A DNA stretch of 64,000 nucleotides, taken from contig NZ_JAHBDK010000028.1 of assembly GCF_019956415.1 (NCBI RefSeq), positions 1-64,000 of the forward strand. The letters run 5' to 3'. Numbering within the stretch: the stretch's first letter is position 1; every line of letters begins with the position of its first letter. This document shows positions 36,815 to 45,307 of this stretch, in pieces. The notes under the pieces were generated by a model. It was not told the origin of the DNA and did not search any database. It was given only the letters and a program-made list of their open reading frames with translations. Both the position numbers and the translations under genes were made by a program. Source of the DNA: Pseudomonas sp. GL-B-19 (GTDB taxonomy: Bacteria > Pseudomonadota > Gammaproteobacteria > Pseudomonadales > Pseudomonadaceae).

Positions 36815-38280
36815 CGCTCGAGCGCCACGACCTCTGGGACGTCCAAAGCGCCGCCGCCAAGCTGATCGGGCATGCCCACTCGATCAGCGCCCGTCACCTG
36901 GCTTTCGGCACGGCCCGCGTGCGTTTCAACCAGCAGGTCGCCGATTACGCCAAGCGCATCGCCGATGAAGTCACCTCAGGTCGGAAGAGCCCGGAACAAG
37001 GGATACGGGCGCTGGTTCAGGAACAGCACAACCTCTTGAAGCAGTCCCGACTCTTGATGTTGAAGAAACACGGTGCGATCCCCGAAGCGGTCAAGCAGAC
37101 GCCGCTGTCGATGCTCACGCTAACGGCGCCGCAACCCGACCCGGAGCGCCTGTTACGGGCGGTGCATGCACAGAATCTCAAAGCTCTAAACACGAGAGCC
37201 AAAAACACCACTCACGCCCCTCGTCCAGCGTCCCGCGTTCCCGGTTTTTTCCCTCAGGAACGCTGGCCGGCGGAGGTTCCAGCACCAGAGGAGCCGGGGT
37301 TTTACATCGTGCCCAAAAGCATTTCAGCCGAGAAACTTGAGACCCAACTGTTCCCGTCTCCCAACCCGAGCGTCATCGCTAAATTCAGAACTTTGAATCC
37401 GAACCTGGATCTGGTGAAAGCCGGATCGATGATTGTCCTGAGCGACCCGGACCATCAGCAATGTACGTATGAAGAATCTCTGCTGATGCAAACCGCTCAA
37501 ATCGTCAGCACTGCGCTGGAGCCGTTGACGGTGGAGGAGGCGGATTTTATGGCGCAGCACTATGGCGTTATTCAGACCGCGCTCTCGGATGAATCGAAAG
37601 TGATTGGCGTCACCACAGCCATGGCGTCCAATCATCTGGATGGCATAAAAACCATTCTGAAAGACATTGAGAACCTACATACCAATACGCTCGAGGCAAA
37701 TGGCAGCCTGAATTCAAAGAAATTCAAAAAACAGCGTGCCCGCCTGCTCAAAAATCTGGACGGCCAACTCACCAAGTTGACGAAGAAAACCATCGGCCTC
37801 CCTGATTATCCAAATCTCAAAACCGCACTTGGCATCGACAACCCACACCTGGTGCACCGCTGGAGAAAAGCCGGCGGCATCGGCCAGGCTCCCGGCTATG
37901 CCACTCATATTCAGGCCGTCACCAAAGCATCGCAATACATCAAATATGGCGGTTGGATTGGCACAGCTGTGGGAGGTAGCGCATCAGCCATGAAGGTTCA
38001 GGATGTTTGCAGAAATGGAAGTACCGAGGCGTGTCAAAAAGTGAAGTTCACGGAGGCTGGAAGCTTCATTGGCGGGGTGGGTGGCGGTGCCCTTGCCAGC
38101 GGTATTTTGACTTCGACCGCAACTACGGCAATTTGCGTTGGCGTTGGTGTCTCAACAGCTGGCGTCGGAATTCTTCTATGCGGAATTTTTGTCGCGGGAG
38201 CTGGCTCCTTCGCTGGCGGATACGCCGGCGAAAAATTGACTGAATACGTGGCCGAGTCTATCTACGAGAACACAAAATGA
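36811..38280 (+). CDS. Putative Hcp-linked T6SS effector with hydrophobic glycine-rich C-terminus
   Basis: A 489-residue protein of no family I can name. N-terminal half (about 1-150): helical, charged, with ARHLAFGTARVRFNQQVADYA. Middle (about 160-210): a LysM-like or linker segment, PGFYIVPKSISAEKLETQLF then FRTLNPNLDLVKAGSMIVLSD. Then a Lys-rich helical region (about 240-370). The C-terminal 100 residues have three hydrophobic glycine-rich stretches (YGGWIGTAVGGSASAM, GSFIGGVGGGALASGIL, VGVGVSTAGVGILLCGIF) like pore-forming toxins. The GTG 36811 start overlaps the hcp stop by 4 bases (GTG 36796 is also in frame). The stop overlaps the next gene by ATGA. Membrane depolarisation as the activity is inference. 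Confidence 0.65.
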   Translation: MTLERHDLWDVQSAAAKLIGHAHSISARHLAFGTARVRFNQQVADYAKRIADEVTSGRKSPEQGIRALVQEQHNLLKQSRLLMLKKHGAIPEAVKQTPLSMLTLTAPQPDPERLLRAVHAQNLKALNTRAKNTTHAPRPASRVPGFFPQERWPAEVPAPEEPGFYIVPKSISAEKLETQLFPSPNPSVIAKFRTLNPNLDLVKAGSMIVLSDPDHQQCTYEESLLMQTAQIVSTALEPLTVEEADFMAQHYGVIQTALSDESKVIGVTTAMASNHLDGIKTILKDIENLHTNTLEANGSLNSKKFKKQRARLLKNLDGQLTKLTKKTIGLPDYPNLKTALGIDNPHLVHRWRKAGGIGQAPGYATHIQAVTKASQYIKYGGWIGTAVGGSASAMKVQDVCRNGSTEACQKVKFTEAGSFIGGVGGGALASGILTSTATTAICVGVGVSTAGVGILLCGIFVAGAGSFAGGYAGEKLTEYVAESIYENTK

Positions 38281-38663
38281 GCCTTAGTGTTGCAGAAAAT
38301 ATTTTCATGGTTGCGGGCATTATAGTTGTCGTCGGAATTTTCACCCTTCTCGGCTTCATGCTCTACATAGCAAAAACCAAAATAGATATCATCTTGAGCA
38401 GCCTTCAGAACAGCCCTTTCTCCATAACCCTTATAACACTATGGCACGGAGGCCCGGGGGGGCGAATACGTATGGTTGGGGAAGTTTGCGGCATTCTGTG
38501 GAGGCCCAAATACCACATTCAAAGCGGCTTGCTAGACCCACAGGACATTGAAAACTTCCCGCCAAAACTTAAACGCCAGTTGCTGCTGACACGTAAACTC
38601 ATGATTTATTTTGGAGCGGCAATGGTGTGCTTATGGCTGATCGCTGAACTTGGCCTCGTCTAA
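38277..38663 (+). CDS. Small membrane protein, candidate immunity protein 1
   Basis: A 128-residue protein with an N-terminal helix (about 8-32: ENIFMVAGIIVVVGIFTLLG) and a C-terminal helix (about 108-126: LMIYFGAAMVCLWLIAELG), with a basic loop between (RPKYHIQSGLLDPQDIENFPPKLKRQLLL). It overlaps the putative effector by ATGA, the usual position for the immunity gene. Inner-membrane immunity proteins with several helices are typical partners of pore-forming effectors. No family recognised. Confidence 0.65.
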   Translation: MSLSVAENIFMVAGIIVVVGIFTLLGFMLYIAKTKIDIILSSLQNSPFSITLITLWHGGPGGRIRMVGEVCGILWRPKYHIQSGLLDPQDIENFPPKLKRQLLLTRKLMIYFGAAMVCLWLIAELGLV

Positions 38664-38694
38664 AATTATTTAAACTTACAGCAGACAACATCAT

Positions 38695-39117
38695 ATGAAT
38701 AAAAACAATTCTGACATGCCAGTAAAAAAGCCCCACAAGAACAAAGAATACATAAATAAAAATTACGCATCTAAAGACAAAATGACACCAAAAGCACAAA
38801 TTAGATTTGTGTTGATATTTAACACAATCGCAATAATCTTTATCGGGATTGCGATACGAGCTATTCATAATCAAAAAATCGCCATCCCTTACCTGGGCCG
38901 ACACGTACCTTGGCACGAATTTACAGGGCTAAGTTTGTTTTTCCCGGTATCTATTCTTCTTTTATTCGCGGCATGCCTGATATCACTCGCGGTGCTCACC
39001 GCAAGGTACAACATCAAATACGATTCATCCCTATATAGAAAGATCTGCTTTTACAGTTTTATCACAGGAGTTTTCCTGCATCAGGTATCTCTTTTTTTCG
39101 GCGTTAGCCTGAAATAA
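38695..39117 (+). CDS. Small AT-rich membrane protein, candidate immunity protein 2
   Basis: A 140-residue protein with a Lys/Asn-rich N-terminus (about 1-35) and three hydrophobic segments (about 38-58 RFVLIFNTIAIIFIGIAI, 80-102 FFPVSILLLFAACLISLAV, 120-136 FYSFITGVFLHQVSLFF). GC is near 30 percent in the first 60 bases against about 60 percent around it, so it looks horizontally acquired. It lies 31 bases after candidate immunity 1 on the same strand and may be a second immunity protein for another effector variant. Function unknown. Confidence 0.6.
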   Translation: MNKNNSDMPVKKPHKNKEYINKNYASKDKMTPKAQIRFVLIFNTIAIIFIGIAIRAIHNQKIAIPYLGRHVPWHEFTGLSLFFPVSILLLFAACLISLAVLTARYNIKYDSSLYRKICFYSFITGVFLHQVSLFFGVSLK

Positions 39118-39180
39118 CCATACATCACGATGATTAACAACCGACCTCCCACACGGCAGATCGGCTATTTCACATGTCTC

Positions 39181-40281
39181 TCAAAACTCAATCCGCACAT
39201 CCCCCTTCGGCACACTGCAGCAAGACAAAATAAACCCTTCCGCCTCGTCTTCCTCGGTGATCCCGCCGTTGTGTTCCATGTCGACTTCACCACCGAGCTT
39301 CATCACCTTGCATGTCCCGCAAATCCCCATCCCGCACGCCTTCGGAATCAACAGGCCCAACTTGGCCGCCGCAGCGTGAACGGTTTCCCCCGGTGCCACA
39401 CGAATACTCTTGCCAGACGCCGTGAACTCCACCTGATGCAGATCCGCCGCATCGATTTCCGGGGCGTCGGCCGCTTGTTCAGCGTGTTCCACGGCATCGG
39501 CGCGCGCCTCTGGCGGGGTCGCGCCGAAGGATTCTTCGTGGTAACGCGACATGTCGAAGCCAGCGGCTTCCAGCAAGCGCTTGACCGCGCTCATATACGG
39601 CGTCGGGCCGCAGCAGAACACTTCGCGCTCAAGGAAGTCCGGCGCCATCAATTCAAGCATTCTGTGGTTCAGGTAACCGCGATAACCAGCCCAGGGCTCA
39701 CCCATGCCATGCTTCTCGCAAATCAGGTGCAGGCTGAAGTTCTCGATCCGCGATGCCATGTGCTCCAGCTCGCGGTGGTAAATGATGTCTTTAGGCGAAC
39801 GTGCGCTGTGGATAAACACCATGTCGACATTGCCGTTGGTGTCGTAGAACCAGCGCGCCATGGACATCACCGGGGTGATGCCGACACCGCCGCTGAGGTA
39901 GAGCACTTTCGGTGCGGTGAAGTCCATGGCGTTGAACAGCCCGACCGGCCCGTGCACCGCCAGCTCCTGGCCTTCGTGCAGGGTGTCGTGCAGCCAGTTG
40001 GAGACTTTGCCGCCCGGCACGCGCTTGATCGTCACCGAAAAGCTGTAAGGCACCGATGGCGAGCTGGAAATGGTGTAGGAGCGCATGATCGGCACCCCTT
40101 CGATTTCCAGCTCCAGGGTGACAAACTGCCCCGGTTTAAAGAAGAACAGGATCGGCTGGTCAGCCATAAAGCAGAAGGTGCGCACATCCCAGGTTTCCTG
40201 GATGACTTTGACGCAACGGACGATGTGTCGACCATTGGCCCAGGTCTGGGTCGTTACCGGATTCAGGAAGCTGTTGGACAT
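39181..40281 (-). CDS. gbcB: Glycine betaine monooxygenase reductase GbcB
   Basis: A 366-residue reductase for GbcA. FAD-binding FNR-like domain (about 15-115: RSYTISSSPSVPY), NAD domain (about 120-235: LYLSGGVGITPVMSMARWF), and a C-terminal plant-type [2Fe-2S] domain with CGMGICGTCKVMKL and the fourth cysteine in FILSCCSVP. Transfers electrons from NADH to GbcA. I chose ATG 40281. Divergent from gbcA across a 281-base region that should contain the GbdR-controlled promoters. Confidence 0.94.
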   Translation of the reverse strand: MSNSFLNPVTTQTWANGRHIVRCVKVIQETWDVRTFCFMADQPILFFFKPGQFVTLELEIEGVPIMRSYTISSSPSVPYSFSVTIKRVPGGKVSNWLHDTLHEGQELAVHGPVGLFNAMDFTAPKVLYLSGGVGITPVMSMARWFYDTNGNVDMVFIHSARSPKDIIYHRELEHMASRIENFSLHLICEKHGMGEPWAGYRGYLNHRMLELMAPDFLEREVFCCGPTPYMSAVKRLLEAAGFDMSRYHEESFGATPPEARADAVEHAEQAADAPEIDAADLHQVEFTASGKSIRVAPGETVHAAAAKLGLLIPKACGMGICGTCKVMKLGGEVDMEHNGGITEEDEAEGFILSCCSVPKGDVRIEF

Positions 40282-40562
40282 GCTGTTCTCCACCGCCGAT
40301 GCTCGGCCTTATGTTGGCGATTCTGCGTAACGTGCGAACCACCCATTTACCTATCTGCGACATTCACATACTTATCGCGACCAGCCAGCAGCTACCGGGG
40401 GTTGCGCGTCGGGAACAGAGTGGGCCATGTCGCTCGTGGATAAGGTTCTGGCCGGCGTCGGCCCCACACTCGCCCCATACCAAGACACATCCTTTACACC
40501 TTGCGTAGCAAACCTGATCAGCCACTTTCGCGGCCACGCAGATGGCCTTGAGGAAAAACACG
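40282..40562. promoter_or_regulatory. Divergent gbcB/gbcA promoter region
   Basis: Non-coding, 281 bases between the two divergent betaine-demethylase genes. GbdR is the known activator in Pseudomonas. Repeated GCGAC half-sites (GCGACATTCACATACTTATCGCGACC, split by about 20 bases, near 40360-40385) could be an AraC-type site, but I cannot match them to a published consensus. Ribosome site AGGAAAAACACG precedes gbcA. Confidence 0.35.
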
Positions 40563-41858
40563 ATGGACGTCACCACTACCCTGAGCCTCGGCGATCCACT
40601 GGAACCCGCACGCAAGGCCACCGCGCAGATGCTGCAAGAGCGCGAGCGTACTTTCTCGCTGCCGCAGCCGTTTTACTCTGACGAGCGGCTGTTTGATATC
40701 GACATGCAGGAAATCTTCCAGAAAGAGTGGTTGATCGCCGGCATGACCTGCGAGATCCCGACCAAGGGCAACTACCTGACCCTGCAGGTCGGCAAGAACC
40801 CGATCATCGTGATTCGCGGCGCTGAAGGCGTGGTGCATGCGTTCCACAACGTCTGCCGCCACCGTGGTTCGCGTCTGTGCACCAGTGAAAAAGGCAAAGT
40901 CGCCAAACTGGTCTGCCACTACCACCAGTGGACGTATGAGCTGGACGGTCGCCTGCTGTTCGCCGGCACCGAAATGGGCGCCGACTTCGACATGAACCAG
41001 TACGGCCTCAAGCCGGTGAACGTGAAAACCGCTGGCGGCTACATTTTCATCAGCCTGTCGGAGAACCCGCCGGCCATTGATGACTTCCTGTCGACGCTGA
41101 ACCATTACATGGAACCGTACGACATGGAGAACACCAAGGTGGCGATTACCACCACCTTGATGGAAAAGGCCAACTGGAAACTGGTGCTGGAAAACAATCG
41201 CGAGTGCTACCACTGCAACGCGTCGCACCCGGAACTGCTGAAAACCCTGCTGGAATGGGACGACGTCACCGACCCGCGTGCCGACCAGGCCTTCAAGGAC
41301 CACGTCGCCGCCTCTGCCGCCGCCTGGGAAGCCGAAAAGATCCCTTACGCCCACGCCAGCTTCGGCCTGCGCAACCGCATCGTGCGCATGCCGCTGCTCA
41401 AAGGCACCGTGTCGATGACCATGGACGGCAAACAGGGCTGCGCCAAACTCATGGGCCGCATCAAAAACCCGGACCTGGGCTCGATGCGCATCCTGCACCT
41501 GCCGCACTCGTGGAACCACTGCATGGGCGATCACATCATCGTCTTCACCGTGTGGCCGATCAGTGCTCAGGAAACCATGGTCACCACCAAGTGGATCGTC
41601 CATAAAGACGCGGTCGAAGGTGTGGACTACGACGTTGAACACATGCGCAAGGTCTGGGACGCCACCAACGACCAGGACCGTCGCCTGGCCGAAGAGAACC
41701 AGCGCGGCATCAACTCCACCGCGTACCAGCCAGGGCCTTACTCCAAGACCTATGAGTTTGGCGTAGTGAACTTTGTGGACTGGTACAGCGAGCGTTTGCT
41801 GAACAACCTCGGGGCCGAGCCGGCGCCGTACCTCAAAGGGGTTCCTGTACAAGGTTAA
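40563..41858 (+). CDS. gbcA: Glycine betaine monooxygenase oxygenase GbcA
   Basis: A 431-residue Rieske non-haem iron oxygenase demethylating glycine betaine to dimethylglycine with release of formaldehyde. Rieske cluster: CRHRGSRLC (C-X-H) and LVCHYHQWTY (C-X2-H), about 95-135. The mononuclear iron site is in ENNRECYHCNASHPE (about 208-222). ATG 40563 follows AGGAAAAA. It is the committing step of betaine catabolism and is controlled by GbdR in relatives. Confidence 0.95.
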   Translation: MDVTTTLSLGDPLEPARKATAQMLQERERTFSLPQPFYSDERLFDIDMQEIFQKEWLIAGMTCEIPTKGNYLTLQVGKNPIIVIRGAEGVVHAFHNVCRHRGSRLCTSEKGKVAKLVCHYHQWTYELDGRLLFAGTEMGADFDMNQYGLKPVNVKTAGGYIFISLSENPPAIDDFLSTLNHYMEPYDMENTKVAITTTLMEKANWKLVLENNRECYHCNASHPELLKTLLEWDDVTDPRADQAFKDHVAASAAAWEAEKIPYAHASFGLRNRIVRMPLLKGTVSMTMDGKQGCAKLMGRIKNPDLGSMRILHLPHSWNHCMGDHIIVFTVWPISAQETMVTTKWIVHKDAVEGVDYDVEHMRKVWDATNDQDRRLAEENQRGINSTAYQPGPYSKTYEFGVVNFVDWYSERLLNNLGAEPAPYLKGVPVQG

Positions 41859-41867
41859 GAGCAAAAG

Positions 41868-41962
41868 CTTCGCGAGCAAGCTTGCTCCTACAGGTCTGGG
41901 TCGTTCACAGAATGTGTATACACCTCAGATCCTTTGTAGGAGCAAGCTTGCTCGCGATAGCG
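41868..41962. repeat. REP inverted pair (AGCAAGCTTGCT variant)
   Basis: CTTCGCGAGCAAGCTTGCTCCTACAGG and TGTAGGAGCAAGCTTGCTCGCGATAG, inverted with a 42-base spacer: the GAGCAAGCTTGCTC core variant. Same core as 62116-62207. Confidence 0.88.
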
Positions 41963-42059
41963 CCATCCGCGTCACGCACCCCCTTCTGACTCACCGCAAT
42001 CTTAGAACTGTACGAAATATGACCTATTCCGTTCAGCGCTATACCGCCCGCACCTCTCA

Positions 42060-42636
42060 GCCTTCCACAAACAAGTTATCCACACCTCCACCCACAGCTA
42101 TTGGGGACAAGTGTGGCTTTACCGAAAACTTTCTCCACAGAAACCGAAGAAAATCCGTGACTTATCCAGAAGCAGGGTTTTGAACAGCGGCTGGTTGTTT
42201 TTTGACCAAAACCTTACAGGGCACGTTCTACGTGGCTTGCAGAGGATGGCAAACACCTTATCCACAGAAGCGCCAACAGACTTTGGGGGCAACTTCCGTC
42301 CTTCTGTGGAAAACCGCTGAAAGCCGCGATAAATCGGGGGGTTGCGCGACGTTTACCGGTCCAGATCGACGATTTGATCGTTTTTCGATCAATCACCTGA
42401 AGTGCCGGTTTATATGGCCTGTAGCGGTTAGCGAACATCTTATCCACAGAAGCGCCAACAGAGATTGGGGGCAAGTATTGGAGCACGGGAAACCTTATCC
42501 ACCGCAAAAAGCCTGTAAAAACCGCCAGTTAGGCTGGTTACTTTTTGTACGAAGACTTGCATGGCTTGATTTGTATGGGGTGTAGCGAGGGACAAACACG
42601 TTATCCACAGAAGCGCTCACAGGGTTTGTGGGTAAA
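42060..42636. repeat. DnaA-box-rich intergenic cluster with three direct repeats
   Basis: A 577-base non-coding block (the gap 41859-42636). Exact TTATCCACA on the plus strand at 42076-42084, 42258-42266, 42440-42448 and 42601-42609. Near matches at 42131 (TTCTCCACA), 42162 (TTATCCAGA), 42495 (TTATCCACC) and 42305 (TTTTCCACA on the minus strand). Three imperfect direct repeats of about 45 bases (42249-42292, 42431-42474, 42591-42634) share CAAACA-TTATCCACAGAAGCGC-ACAGA-TGGGGGCAA. Between them lies TGATCGTTTTTCGATCA (42375-42391), a palindrome also seen at 1417-1433. No dnaA or other initiation gene is present, so it is unlikely to be oriC; DnaA titration or a regulatory site is possible. Confidence 0.7.
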
Positions 42637-43803
42637 TCAGATTTTATTCAGGCATAAGCGACCCGATTCAGTGTCCAGGTTCAATTCATAGTCATTGAAT
42701 GCCCGCCACCCAAGCAGAATCGAAGGCACGTACTGCCCGTCCAACAACGACGGCGGGATGGTGAAGCCCGGGTAGTATTTGTAGGTCACTACCCTGATGT
42801 TCCCGGACAAATCCAACTCGCCCTTGAAGGTCTGGTGATGCGAGTGTTCGGCGACGTGAATGGGCGAGTCACCAGGCGAGGCCGATGTCAGGTAATCCAC
42901 ATTCCCGGTATCAAGAATCGCCAGCGTCGCCCGACGATCCAGCCGTGCGGAAATGGTCAGTCTTTGATTGATGTCCGCACGCGAATAGGTAATGGGCGAA
43001 TCGCACCGCTTGGGAGGTTTCGCGTTGAGTTCGAGGGTCTTTTTCGTGAGCTTCAAACGTCCCAGCTTTCCGATCAGATCAAGCCCCAACAAGTTATCCC
43101 GGTCACTGACAAACACCAGGACATTCCTGAACTCGCTCCCGCCGATCTTCAAAGACTCGAAGATCCCGAGTTTTGCAGGCAGACCATGTTCCCCATAAAA
43201 GGTGCTGTAGCCGTAATGGGAGTCGGTTAATAACGTGATGCCCATCCGCTTCGCGGTTTCGTCGTTGACCCGGGTTTGCGGGGCGCCGGTATCCACGATA
43301 AAGCGTGTCGAGACACCATTGGCCGCTTTGACGTCGATGTAGGGCAGCACTTCGTCCGTGACGTAACCCTCACTGGGATGTGGATAAATCGTCAGCACCT
43401 CTTGTCGCCGGGAGCTGGTCACCGAAAAATCGCCGACCGCGCGCAGGGTGGCGATCGACAAGCGGCCGAACATGGAAAACAAGACGTTGAGCTCGGGGTC
43501 ACTTGCGATGGCCTGAGCATGGCGGCGCTTGATCGTCAGGTAGTAATCAGGCAGCTGGTTGGCGGCTTTGGCTTCAAACATGCGGGCGAAAACGGTCACT
43601 GAGCAATCGAGGTGATTTGCGGCGTCCACGACCTTGTCGCATTGCTTGCGCAGTTGGGCCAAGGACGCTGTTTGCCCTGGCTCCGACTCTAGCCACGTGT
43701 AAAAGTCCTGATTGGACTCAGTGTTGGCAGCCGCCATCAACCCCGCAGGCACGCACATCACCGCACAGAGCAACCAGGTAGCACGCTTACGCAACGCCTT
43801 CAT
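42637..43803 (-). CDS. Exported retropepsin-like aspartic protease domain protein
   Basis: A 388-residue protein with a signal peptide (about 1-27, CAVMCVPAGLMAAANTES). Two related half-domains: IVDTGAPQTRVNDETAKRMG (about 168-188) and a second DTG in LAILDTGNVDYLTSASPG (about 300). Between them FVSDRDNLLGLDLIGKLGRLKL matches gag-polyprotein-like aspartyl proteases. DTG motifs support a proteolytic fold, but activity is unproven. I chose ATG 43803. Flanked by the DnaA-box cluster (27 bases from the third repeat) and a GNAT gene. Confidence 0.75.
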   Translation of the reverse strand: MKALRKRATWLLCAVMCVPAGLMAAANTESNQDFYTWLESEPGQTASLAQLRKQCDKVVDAANHLDCSVTVFARMFEAKAANQLPDYYLTIKRRHAQAIASDPELNVLFSMFGRLSIATLRAVGDFSVTSSRRQEVLTIYPHPSEGYVTDEVLPYIDVKAANGVSTRFIVDTGAPQTRVNDETAKRMGITLLTDSHYGYSTFYGEHGLPAKLGIFESLKIGGSEFRNVLVFVSDRDNLLGLDLIGKLGRLKLTKKTLELNAKPPKRCDSPITYSRADINQRLTISARLDRRATLAILDTGNVDYLTSASPGDSPIHVAEHSHHQTFKGELDLSGNIRVVTYKYYPGFTIPPSLLDGQYVPSILLGWRAFNDYELNLDTESGRLCLNKI

Positions 43804-43933
43804 GTTCAACCCACGCATAAAAACGGGTTTTATGACTCAGCGCTGAACGTTTGAAAGCTCCGTGAACCGTGCTGCACCCTTAACCAGCGCACAGCAAAAC
43901 TGTAGCTCACCGAGCGGCGGCGAGTGGCAGCCC

Positions 43934-44500
43934 TTAAGGCCGGTACATCAGATAGGCTTCCCCCGTGACCCGAATCATCGGGTGGGGCGTGATCTGGCAG
44001 GTGTCGACGATACGAAAGCCATGTCGCTCGTAAAACCGCCGGGCGCCGGTGTTGGCGGCATAGTCGATCAGGCTCAGGCCATTGAGCCCCAACTGGTTTG
44101 CCCGGTCGTAGGCGAATGCGAGGAATTGCTTGCCCAGGCCCTGGTTCCGCCAGCCCTCATGTAGCGCGAGGCTGGAGATATACAGGGTGTCGGGGATTTC
44201 CATCGTGGCATAGGGCGCCAACACAGGATCAGTCACCGGAGCCGCCAGCGGATCGTGGCGCATAACATAGCTGTGCATCATGCCGACGACTTCCCCGTTT
44301 GCCTCGGCGATCAGGCAATTTTGATAGGAAAAGTCCACATCGTCGCGGGCATAGCGGGTGGCGCCGACGTCCAGCAGATCCTGGCCGGGCTCTGCTATCT
44401 GGCTCCAGATATAATCCGAAGCGCCCTCTGAAGAAATCTGGAACAACCGCGCAATCTCCCGCGCATCGCAGCGCCGGGCCGAACGAAACTCAACAGCCAT
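43934..44500 (-). CDS. GNAT-family acetyltransferase
   Basis: A 188-residue GNAT. The acetyl-CoA loop is in EGWRNQGLGKQFLAFAYDRANQLG (Q/R-x-x-G-x-G/A), motif A is preceded by LYISSLALHEG, and the last block is NTGARRFYERHGFRIVD. Substrate unknown. A similar gene accompanies the dgcAB/etf cluster in P. aeruginosa as I recall, 21 bases after etfB here, so it may be part of that operon. Starts at ATG 44500. Confidence 0.85.
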   Translation of the reverse strand: MAVEFRSARRCDAREIARLFQISSEGASDYIWSQIAEPGQDLLDVGATRYARDDVDFSYQNCLIAEANGEVVGMMHSYVMRHDPLAAPVTDPVLAPYATMEIPDTLYISSLALHEGWRNQGLGKQFLAFAYDRANQLGLNGLSLIDYAANTGARRFYERHGFRIVDTCQITPHPMIRVTGEAYLMYRP

Positions 44501-44521
44501 TTACTTCCCCCCAACGGACCG

Positions 44522-45292
44522 CTAGCGGACCACACCTTCTTCAATCAGCAATTTGAGAATGGCTTCAGCCCCCGCTTGCGCCGTCACGCCTTTAAGCACC
44601 TGCCCGCCGCCGCCACTGGCCTTGGCCGTGGCTGCTTTCATCCGGTCCGCGCCGCTCTTGGCCTTGATCACCTTGAGGCGTTTTGGCCGGGGTTTGGCCG
44701 GTTGCAACGTGGCGACCGCCAGCAGTTCATCGTCGATCACTTCGACTTCATCGGCTTGCAGCACGCCACGTCGAGCCGGACCGTAGGCGCTCTGCCGAGG
44801 CTTCGGCGCAGCGTTATCCACAGTGGCGAGAAACGGCAGGCGCACTTTCAATCGACGGCGCTGGCCACGGGGCAAAGCCTGAAGCACCAACGCAGAACTG
44901 CCATCGATGGACTCCACTTGAGCCAAACCGACCACCAATGGCCAGCCGAGGCTTTCCGCCAACAAAAACGGCAACATGCCCGAGCCTTCACCGGTTTCGG
45001 CCTGACTGCCGGTCAGCACGACTTGTGCCCCCGCATCGCGCAAATAGGCGGTCAACGCTGGCAGTGCATCGGCACCTGAAGGCTGCTCAAGCACATGCAA
45101 TTGTTCCAGCCCCATGCCCAGGTAGGCGCGCAGTGCAGGTTCAGCGACATCGCCGGCATGCAGCACTTGCAGGTTATCCCCAGCCAGTTGCAAGCCCAGC
45201 TCCACCGCCCGCGCATCCTGCTCCGCGCGACGTGGCCGGCCGGAGGTCGGATGGGCGCCGATGGACACCAGGCTGATGATTTTCGTGCTCAT
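44522..45292 (-). CDS. etfB: Electron-transfer flavoprotein beta-like subunit of the dgc cluster
   Basis: A 256-residue ETF beta homologue (AANH-like fold), starting MSTKIISLVSIGAHPTSGRP. Conserved block LTGSQAETGEGSGMLPFLLAESLGWPLV matches ETF beta. The C-terminus carries a Lys/Ala-rich tail (about 195-256: RPKRLKVIKAKSGADRMKAATAK). It sits 15 bases after the alpha-like gene. With the alpha subunit it probably takes electrons from DgcA or DgcB. It is a dedicated pair, distinct from the housekeeping ETF. Confidence 0.9.
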   Translation of the reverse strand: MSTKIISLVSIGAHPTSGRPRRAEQDARAVELGLQLAGDNLQVLHAGDVAEPALRAYLGMGLEQLHVLEQPSGADALPALTAYLRDAGAQVVLTGSQAETGEGSGMLPFLLAESLGWPLVVGLAQVESIDGSSALVLQALPRGQRRRLKVRLPFLATVDNAAPKPRQSAYGPARRGVLQADEVEVIDDELLAVATLQPAKPRPKRLKVIKAKSGADRMKAATAKASGGGGQVLKGVTAQAGAEAILKLLIEEGVVR

Positions 45293-45307
45293 AACCCTTT
45301 CCTTCCC

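Noticed and set aside
40282..40562. A defined GbdR operator.
   Set aside because: The GCGAC repeats are suggestive, but I cannot match them to a known consensus with confidence, so no site is claimed.
42060..42636. The DnaA-box cluster as a chromosomal origin.
   Set aside because: No dnaA, dnaN, gyrB, rpmH or parAB gene is near and no clear AT-rich unwinding element was seen, so it is reported as a DnaA-box cluster only.
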